Source of the DNA: Flavivirga algicola | Lineage (GTDB): Bacteria > Bacteroidota > Bacteroidia > Flavobacteriales > Flavobacteriaceae | DNA: 64,000 bases | Reading direction: 5' to 3' | Assembly: GCF_012910715.1 (NCBI RefSeq) | Contig: NZ_JABBHF010000012.1 | Location: 62,001-126,000 of the forward strand | Shown: one piece after another, positions 56,480-64,000 of the stretch | Position numbering within the stretch: position 1 is the stretch's first letter | How the letters are laid out: the number at the start of each line of letters is the position of its first letter | Made by a program: the position numbers and the translations under genes | Notes under the pieces: generated by a model | Databases searched by the model: none | Told to the model about the DNA's origin: nothing | The model's input: the letters and a program-made list of their open reading frames with translations, nothing else

Positions 56480-57154
56480 ATGGCAGAAAAACTTAACCTA
56501 GATAGTAAGCTTACCCCTAAAGAACTTGCAAAACACCTTAGGCAACCAGAAGGAGAAACAGGAAAAGAAATAGGCTTACAAATGAATAAAGGCAATAAAC
56601 ATATTTGCTTAAATTCATACAAAGTACTTAACCCTAAGAACAAAAACCATATTCTGGAAATTGGCATGGGAAATGGCTTTTTTGTTAAAGACTTATTAAA
56701 AATGGCAGATGACTTAACATATATAGGGGTTGACTTCTCTCCCATTATGGTCGATGAAGCTAATTTTATAAATGAGGGGCTCATTAAATCGGGAAAAGTA
56801 CGTTTTGAACAAGCATCTATTGAAAGACTTCCATTTAATGATGATACTTTTGATTGTATTACAACAACTAACACGCTTTATTTTTGGCCGCAACCTCAAG
56901 ACAATGCTGAAGAATTACTTAGGGTTTTAAAACCTGGAGGTACATTATTAATAGCCTACCGTTCTAAAAGTTTTTTGAATAAATTAGAACTTTCAAAACA
57001 CGGGTTTACAAAATATGAGATAGCAGATGTTGAAAATATACTAATCAAATCTGGTTTCAAACAAATTACTACTAAAACTATTAAAGAACCTGAATTAGAT
57101 TTTGATGATACTTTGTTTGAAATGGAAGGGCTGTTTACGACGGGTATTAAGTAA
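56480..57154 (+). CDS. Class I SAM-dependent methyltransferase
   Basis: This 224-residue methyltransferase has a SAM motif I variant ILEIGMGNGFFVKDLL, motif II TYIGVDFSPIMVDEA, motif III DTFDCITTTNTLYFW and LLRVLKPGGTLLIAYR. It belongs to the Methyltransf_11 type; the substrate is not apparent. It follows the acetyltransferase by two bases, so the two form an operon. No terminator is visible before trmD. Confidence 0.88.
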   Translation: MAEKLNLDSKLTPKELAKHLRQPEGETGKEIGLQMNKGNKHICLNSYKVLNPKNKNHILEIGMGNGFFVKDLLKMADDLTYIGVDFSPIMVDEANFINEGLIKSGKVRFEQASIERLPFNDDTFDCITTTNTLYFWPQPQDNAEELLRVLKPGGTLLIAYRSKSFLNKLELSKHGFTKYEIADVENILIKSGFKQITTKTIKEPELDFDDTLFEMEGLFTTGIK

Positions 57155-57228
57155 CTATATTTTAATGCTAGTGTTAAATGGTTCGTTTAAGATGCGATTC
57201 AAAGATTCAAAATAACAAACAATTAAAG

Positions 57229-57236
57229 TATCTTTG
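57229..57236 (+). promoter_or_regulatory. -7 element (TATCTTTG) of trmD
   Basis: TATCTTTGCAG is identical over 11 bases to the rplS promoter's -7 region, 20 bases before the ATG at 57256. There is no TTG 19 bases upstream. Confidence 0.6.
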
Positions 57237-57255
57237 CAGTTCTTAAAACAACCCA

Positions 57256-57933
57256 ATGCGCATAGATATTATTACTGTTTTACCAGAATTACTTAAAAGT
57301 CCTTTTGAAGCCTCAATTTTAAAACGGGCCATTAATGCTGGTTTGGTAGAAGTGCACTTTCATAACCTAAGAGATTATACTACCAATAATTATAAATCTA
57401 TCGATGACACACAATTTGGTGGTGGAGCTGGTATGGTTATGATGATTGAGCCCATAGATAAGTGCATTTCAGCTTTAAAAGCAGAGAGAGATTATGACGA
57501 AGTGATCTATATGACACCAGATGGAGAAACCTTAAAACAAGGCATTGCCAACCAGATATCATTAAAAGAGAATATTATTATTCTATGTGGCCACTATAAA
57601 GGAGTCGATCAACGAGTACGTGACCATTTTATAACGCGGGAGATTTCTATTGGCGATTATGTATTGTCTGGTGGTGAATTGGGAGCTGCCGTGCTTTGCG
57701 ATGCTGTAATACGATTAATTCCTGGGGTACTGGGTAATGAGACATCTGCTCTAACCGATTCATTTCAAGATAATTTGTTAGCACCTCCTATTTATACAAA
57801 GCCACGCGATTATAAAGGCTGGAAAGTCCCTGAATTATTATTTAGCGGCAACCTTCCCGAGATTGAAAAATGGCGTGAAGAACAGGCTTATTTAAGAACA
57901 AAAGAACGTAGACCAGATTTACTGGACGATTAA
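57256..57933 (+). CDS. trmD: tRNA (guanine-37-N1)-methyltransferase
   Basis: TrmD methylates G37 next to the anticodon and so prevents frameshifts. The 225-residue protein has the SPOUT knot: [48 protein letters not shown] and [15 protein letters not shown]. Length is normal. It is upstream of a small membrane gene and rplS, the conserved order trmD-rplS in many bacteria. Confidence 0.96.
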   Translation: MRIDIITVLPELLKSPFEASILKRAINAGLVEVHFHNLRDYTTNNYKSIDDTQFGGGAGMVMMIEPIDKCISALKAERDYDEVIYMTPDGETLKQGIANQISLKENIIILCGHYKGVDQRVRDHFITREISIGDYVLSGGELGAAVLCDAVIRLIPGVLGNETSALTDSFQDNLLAPPIYTKPRDYKGWKVPELLFSGNLPEIEKWREEQAYLRTKERRPDLLDD

Positions 57934-58038
57934 TCTTTAAAATTGTAACTTTTAAAGTGCTAAAAGTCAAATCAGAACATCCAAACTTTGTTATATTATT
58001 TTATATATTTGAACATTTCATGTTTTAAATAAAATATT

Positions 58039-58371
58039 ATGGATGAGCTTACCGTTGCAAATGACTTTTTCAACAGTGCAATAATTGGAACTATCTTTTC
58101 AGGGATATCCCATATTCTATTACTAATTGGCAGCATTATTATTTTAAACAAGCAAAAAACTACAGCTAGTTTTTTAATTCTTTTGGGAGCGATTTTTATG
58201 ATATTAACATCTCTTATCGGTATCCTTTGGCCAGTTTTATCGCAAGGGAATTATGAAAAGGTTTTGGAGGTACAAGGCATTATATCTATTATATCGGGAT
58301 TATCTTATTTTATTTTTGCTCTCGGAATCCTTCTTTTTGCTGTACAATTAATAAAAAAAGAGCTCTCGTAA
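58039..58371 (+). CDS. Small four-helix membrane protein
   Basis: This 110-residue protein has three or four membrane helices (about 13-34, 42-66, 80-104) and no soluble domain. It begins MDELTVANDFFNSAIIG. I do not recognise it; unknown function. It lies between trmD and rplS, where most flavobacteria have nothing, so it may be an insertion limited to some strains. Confidence 0.6.
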   Translation: MDELTVANDFFNSAIIGTIFSGISHILLLIGSIIILNKQKTTASFLILLGAIFMILTSLIGILWPVLSQGNYEKVLEVQGIISIISGLSYFIFALGILLFAVQLIKKELS

Positions 58372-58387
58372 AAAATACAATTATTAA

Positions 58388-58417
58388 TTGTGCATTATTA
58401 ATTATTAACTATCTTTG
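58388..58417 (+). promoter_or_regulatory. rplS promoter
   Basis: TTG (58388-58390), 19 bases, then TATCTTTG (58410-58417): a near-perfect match to TTTG-N19-TAnnTTTG. Transcription would start near 58423. Confidence 0.75.
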
Positions 58418-58422
58418 CAGCC

Positions 58423-58491
58423 AATTTCGGGTTAACCTCTGGCGAGAATCGTGAATGTTGTTCTGAATTAATTATAATTAAATTTAAAGAT
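58423..58491 (+). ncRNA. Putative autoregulatory leader of rplS
   Basis: The 69-base leader between the promoter and ATG 58492 can form GCCA (58420-58423)/TGGC with GGTTAACC inside. This size and position suit a ribosomal-protein leader for L19, and an L19 leader class in flavobacteria has been described as far as I recall. I cannot fold or match it here. Confidence 0.4.
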
Positions 58492-58842
58492 ATGGAATCT
58501 TTAGTAAAATTTGTACAAGACGAATTTGTAACAAGAAAAGATTTACCAGAATTTTCAGCTGGTGATACAATCACTGTTTATTACGAGATTAAAGAGGGTA
58601 ACAAAACAAGAACTCAGTTTTTTAGAGGTGTAGTGATACAAAGAAGAGGTTCTGGAACATCAGAAACTTTTACCATTAGAAAAATGTCTGGGTCTATTGG
58701 GGTTGAACGTATTTTCCCAATTAACTTACCAGCTTTACAAAAAATAGAGATTAACAAACGTGGTAAAGTACGTAGAGCCAGAATCTACTATTTTAGAGGT
58801 CTTACTGGTAAAAAAGCCAGAATTAAAGAGAGAAGACACTAA
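58492..58842 (+). CDS. rplS: 50S ribosomal protein L19
   Basis: The 116-residue protein bL19 sits at the 30S-50S interface. It has LVKFVQDEFV, the GDTITVYYEIKEGNKTRTQ segment, FFRGVVIQRRGSGTSETFTIRK and the basic C-terminus RGKVRRARIYYFRGLTGKKARI. Length is standard. It has its own strong promoter, leader and terminator, and is not in an operon with trmD. Confidence 0.97.
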   Translation: MESLVKFVQDEFVTRKDLPEFSAGDTITVYYEIKEGNKTRTQFFRGVVIQRRGSGTSETFTIRKMSGSIGVERIFPINLPALQKIEINKRGKVRRARIYYFRGLTGKKARIKERRH

Positions 58843-58871
58843 TAGCGTATTGTTACAAAACAATTATATAA

Positions 58872-58901
58872 AGGCCTTGATTTTTATCAAGGCTTTTTTT
58901 A
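58872..58901 (+). terminator. Terminator after rplS
   Basis: GCCTTGAT (58874-58881) pairs with ATCAAGGC (58886-58893), followed by TTTTTTT. The AA/TT ends extend the stem. It isolates the downstream transcript. Confidence 0.93.
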
Positions 58902-58958
58902 TTAACAAAAGTTAATAAGTTAAGTTTATAAATAGTTGATATCTAATGCTTTGAAAAA

Positions 58959-58989
58959 TTTGTTTTTTTGATTTCCAATACTATCTTAG
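58959..58989 (+). promoter_or_regulatory. Promoter of the large intergenic RNA
   Basis: TTTG (58959-58962), exactly 19 bases, then TATCTTAG (58982-58989), one mismatch from TAnnTTTG. Transcription would start near 58995. It is the best -33/-7 pair in the window after that of rplS. Confidence 0.7.
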
Positions 58990-58994
58990 CAAAA

Positions 58995-59500
58995 GAATTA
59001 TTAACAACCTCGGTTGGTTTCATGGTAACATGAATTTGTATTATATTCTAAAATAAGGTAACGTTCTTTATTATAATTAATTGTTTTTTGAGGTTTTGGT
59101 GTGCCACGTGTATGCGTGTGAGAGCAAAAGACCATGAGATTACAAAAAGTCCTAAATGTGCAAGCAGTTAGCTACTCGTGTAATTGAAAGCTCTAAAAGC
59201 AACAGAAACGAAAGTGTATGTTGTAATGAAAGCAATGCTTTAATCAAGTTTAACGTGAAAACGAAAAATGCGATTGATAGCATCAAAAAGAACAATTAAT
59301 AGAAACATTTTAAGTAGTAGGTCAATGCATATTGAAAATTACTGATTTGTTTCGTTGAAATAGCAGTACTTGAATTGAAAAGGTTTAAATGCAAGTTTAA
59401 ACTGATTTAGTAGCAATGCTAATTAGGTCACGTCATGTTATTTCAAAGAAAGCCATATCAAAGAAGATTAAGTTCTTTCGTGATATGGCTTTTGTTATTT
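58995..59500 (+). ncRNA. Undescribed structured RNA of about 500 bases
   Basis: The stretch 58843-59704 has no gene over 60 residues. From 58995 it begins with CAAC-CTCG-GTTG (59005-59016) and TTCATG-GTAA-CATGAA (59019-59034), both tetraloop hairpins. Nested helices follow: AGAGC (59121) with GCTCT (59190), CATGAG (59133) with CTCGTG (59175), CAACA (59200) with TGTTG (59219), AAAGC (59229) with GCTTT (59237), and TAGC (59411) with GCTA (59418). AGCAATGCT and CAAGTTTAA each occur twice. It ends in a strong terminator. I see no signs of RNase P RNA (no GAAAGTCCGG), tmRNA (no CCA-ended acceptor) or 6S RNA. The function is unknown; all pairings were read by eye. Confidence 0.6.
59449..59500 (+). 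terminator. Terminator of the large intergenic RNA
   Basis: AAAGCCATATCA (59449-59460) pairs with TGATATGGCTTT (59481-59492), with an inner AAGAA/TTCTT, then GTTATTTT. It stands between two annotated genes and belongs to neither. Confidence 0.88.
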
Positions 59501-59627
59501 TGTAACTTCAATACCTGTTTTTTATTAAATCCTTACTTACATCTAACTTTTTTACCATTCTTATAAAACTATTCCTTTTTAATTGTTTTTCATACAATAT
59601 TTAAACATTTTTAACGAGGCATTTTTG

Positions 59628-59674
59628 TATATTCGCAGGGCTAAAAACGAATCTACATGCATACATGTTTTTAG
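59628..59674 (+). promoter_or_regulatory. icd promoter -7 element and 5' leader hairpin
   Basis: TATATTCG (59628-59635) is one or two bases from TAnnTTTG. Just after the expected start is a hairpin: CTAAAA (59641-59646) with TTTTAG (59669-59674), and ACATG (59655-59659) with CATGT (59664-59668). It could protect the mRNA 5' end or act as an operator. Confidence 0.4.
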
Positions 59675-61915
<2,241 letters not shown>

Positions 61916-61936
61916 TTACATGACTATAAAAAATAT

Positions 61937-61965
61937 TAAAAAGCTCCTTTTAGGAGCTTTTTTTA
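61937..61965 (+). terminator. Terminator after icd
   Basis: AAAAGCTCCT (about 61939-61948) pairs with AGGAGCTTTT (about 61952-61961) around TTT, followed by TTT. A strong intrinsic terminator. Confidence 0.92.
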
Positions 61966-61988
61966 TACTTTTATAAAAAAGCTATTAC

Positions 61989-64000
61989 ATGAAAAACCTT
62001 CTTTTGTGGTTTCTCTTCATCTTGTGTTTTAACATACTATCGATAGAAGCTCAGCAAAAATTTACGTTGAGTGGAACTATTTTTGAAAAAAAAAGTAACG
62101 AAACTCTTATTGGGGTCAATATCATTTTTCCAGAAATTCAATCTGGAACGACCACAAATGAATATGGGTTTTACTCCATTACATTACCCGAAGGCACCTA
62201 CAAAATAGTCATTAGCTATTTGGGCTTTGCTACAAAATCTGAGACCATTATACTCTCGGAAGATAATACCAAAAATTTCAGTTTAACAGATTCTTCAGAA
62301 AGTTTAAATGAAATAATCATTATTGAAAATATAGAAAAACCCGACATCAAGACTCCCCAAATGAGTGTTAACAAACTAACATCCAGAACTATAAAAGAAA
62401 TACCCGTTGTACTAGGGGAAGCAGATATCATAAAAGCCATTACGTTACTACCTGGTGTTACTAATGCTGGGGAAGCGTCTTCGGGGTTTAACGTTAGAGG
62501 TGGTGCGGCAGATCAAAATTTAATTCTTTTAGATGAAGCTACAATTTATAATTCATCTCATTTGTTTGGTTTCTTTTCTGTTTTTAATCCAGATGCCATC
62601 AAAGATCTTCGATTGTATAAGGGGGGGATTCCTGCCCGCTATGGCGGAAGAGTTTCATCTGTATTGGATATTTACCAAAAAGAAGGCAATAGCAAAGAAT
62701 TTCATATGAATGGAGGTTTAGGTATTGTCTCTAGTAGATTACTCGCCGAAGGTCCGATAAAAAAAGAAAAAGGATCTTTTCTTTTTGGTGGCAGGTCAAG
62801 CTATGCCCATTTATTTTTGCCCATTTTTGATATTGATAATATTGCTTACTTCTATGATTTAAATACCAAATTGAGCTACAAATTAAATAATAGAAACAAC
62901 ATTTACTTATCTGGGTATTTTGGCCGTGATGTATTTAGAATTGAAGACACTTTTGAAAATATTTATGGAAATTCGGTTTTAAATTTTCGATGGAATCATT
63001 TATTTTCAGATAAACTCTTCTCTAACTTATCATTAATCTATTCCGATTATTATTACGATTTAAAATTAAGCTTTGTAGAGTTTGATTGGGTTTCAGGTAT
63101 TCAAAATTTTAATTTAAAATACGACTTCAAACATTATTTAAATGATAAAATAAAACTTCAGTACGGGTTAAATAGTATCTATTACAAATTTAATCCTGGA
63201 GAAATAAATCCTACCGTACCTACTTCAGGTATTAATCCGTTTAAACTTATTGATAAATATGCTTTTGAAAATGCAATTTATCTGGATGTTGAGCAAAAGG
63301 TTACAGACAAACTTGCTCTATCCTACGGGATTCGTTTAAGTTCTTTTTATCGCTTGGGACAAGATGAATTAAATATTTATGAAAACAACCAAGCTGTTTT
63401 ATTTAATGAAGATTTTCAAATTTATGAGAAAGCAGCTCCAATTGGCACCGAAAATTTTAAACGGAGTGATGTTATCTCTAAATTTTTTAATCTGGAACCA
63501 AGAGCTTCTTTAGCGTATCAAATAACCTCAAACAGTTCAATAAAGATGAGTTATAACAGGATGAGTCAATATTTACACCTCCTTTCAAATACCAACTCTC
63601 CTACGCCTTTAGATATTTGGACACCAAGTGGTAAATATATAAAACCACAATTATTAGATCAATTTGCCATAGGATATTTTGAGAATTTTGGAGATAATAA
63701 CTATTCTTTAGAATTAGAGAGCTTCTACAAAACTGTAAAAAATAGAATCGATTATATAGACGGAGCCGATTTAATTGCAAACAATGCTATTGAACAGGTT
63801 ATTTTAAATGGAAAAGCCAAAGCTTATGGTCTAGAGTTACTCCTAAGAAAAAACAAAGGGAAATTTAAAGGTTGGGTAGCATACACCCTATCAAAATCTG
63901 AGCAACAAACTAAAGGCAGGACACCAATAGAACTGGGAATTAATAATGGTAATTGGTACAGATCTCCTTACGATAAAACACATGATATTTCATGCACTGG
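61989..64000 (+). CDS. TonB-dependent receptor, 3' end outside window
   Basis: The frame from ATG 61989 stays open to the right edge (670 codons seen). It has a signal peptide ending near EAQ (22), a carboxypeptidase-regulatory-like domain (about 25-105, GVNIIFPEIQSGTTTNEYGFYSITLPEGTY), then a plug domain with FNVRGGAADQNLILLDEATIYN and the start of the beta-barrel. The plug motif and the SSHLFGFFSVFNPDAIKD segment place it in the FecA-like/CirA-like group with a preceding regulatory domain. The C-terminal barrel and the neighbours are not visible. The substrate is unknown. Confidence 0.92.
   Translation, partial: MKNLLLWFLFILCFNILSIEAQQKFTLSGTIFEKKSNETLIGVNIIFPEIQSGTTTNEYGFYSITLPEGTYKIVISYLGFATKSETIILSEDNTKNFSLTDSSESLNEIIIIENIEKPDIKTPQMSVNKLTSRTIKEIPVVLGEADIIKAITLLPGVTNAGEASSGFNVRGGAADQNLILLDEATIYNSSHLFGFFSVFNPDAIKDLRLYKGGIPARYGGRVSSVLDIYQKEGNSKEFHMNGGLGIVSSRLLAEGPIKKEKGSFLFGGRSSYAHLFLPIFDIDNIAYFYDLNTKLSYKLNNRNNIYLSGYFGRDVFRIEDTFENIYGNSVLNFRWNHLFSDKLFSNLSLIYSDYYYDLKLSFVEFDWVSGIQNFNLKYDFKHYLNDKIKLQYGLNSIYYKFNPGEINPTVPTSGINPFKLIDKYAFENAIYLDVEQKVTDKLALSYGIRLSSFYRLGQDELNIYENNQAVLFNEDFQIYEKAAPIGTENFKRSDVISKFFNLEPRASLAYQITSNSSIKMSYNRMSQYLHLLSNTNSPTPLDIWTPSGKYIKPQLLDQFAIGYFENFGDNNYSLELESFYKTVKNRIDYIDGADLIANNAIEQVILNGKAKAYGLELLLRKNKGKFKGWVAYTLSKSEQQTKGRTPIELGINNGNWYRSPYDKTHDISCT

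Noticed and set aside
57935-57957. CTTTAAAA/TTTTAAAG inverted repeat after trmD
   Set aside because: AT-only stem with no T-run; not a credible terminator.
58995-59500. The intergenic RNA as RNase P RNA, tmRNA or a group II intron
   Set aside because: I looked for GAAAGTCCGG, a CCA-ended acceptor with TTCGA arm, and the catalytic domain V pattern, and found none.

Overview
This window looks like a stretch of chromosome from a marine-type member of the Flavobacteriaceae (phylum Bacteroidota). The evidence is the AT-rich base composition, TonB-dependent receptors at both edges, a secreted protease with a type IX secretion (T9SS) C-terminal sorting domain, a DUF4835/PorD-like gene beside bamD, rpoZ and coaBC, a monomeric isocitrate dehydrogenase, and promoters of the Bacteroidota type (TTTG or TTG, about 19 bases, then TAnnTTTG). 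I cannot name the genus. I see no tRNA, rRNA, CRISPR array, prophage, insertion sequence or integrase. Most of the window is ordinary core chromosome.

Layout. 1-7.3 kb: a TonB receptor cut by the left edge with a partner lipoprotein, an orphan sensor kinase, folE, lolD, a lipocalin-like lipoprotein and a TIGR02757 gene. 7.4-19.7 kb: an M61 peptidase, a two-domain glycosyltransferase, a membrane XRE regulator, a BatA-domain protein overlapping a dihydroorotase homologue that lacks its metal ligands, an esterase, a leucine-rich-repeat protein, an unknown secreted protein and a lone GH127-like glycosidase. 19.8-32.2 kb, minus strand: a two-component system, coaE/YbbR/glycosyltransferase, fabI, recN, porD-like/coaBC/rpoZ/bamD and dapA. 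32.3-41.6 kb: a 5'-nucleotidase split into two genes, two related polytopic membrane proteins on either side of doxX, ligA, prmC, an acetyltransferase, ribD and a HAD phosphatase. 41.6-53.7 kb: a T9SS metalloprotease, an IMPACT protein, a thioesterase, dnaA, an LMW phosphatase, a tetrapyrrole-methylase-type enzyme, a lysozyme-like protein, mltG, an acetyltransferase, dapF and htrA. 53.8-64 kb: a long-form GAPDH, trmD, rplS, a large intergenic RNA, icd and a TonB receptor cut by the right edge.

The strongest unexplained signals are all non-coding. (1) Between rplS and icd lies a roughly 500-base interval with its own near-consensus promoter, several tetraloop and nested helices and a strong terminator, but no gene. 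I read it as an undescribed structured RNA. (2) The two membrane proteins flanking doxX carry the same 14-base box and the same -7 element, with identical spacing between them (33 bases). (3) Helically phased GTTAAA repeats precede htrA, the sensor-kinase operon and the XRE regulator, and suggest one envelope-stress regulon.

Many start codons were reassigned from overlaps, promoter positions and signal peptides. Cases where the start is not ATG (TTG at 3003, 6528 and 40005; GTG at 39489) are explained in the entries.
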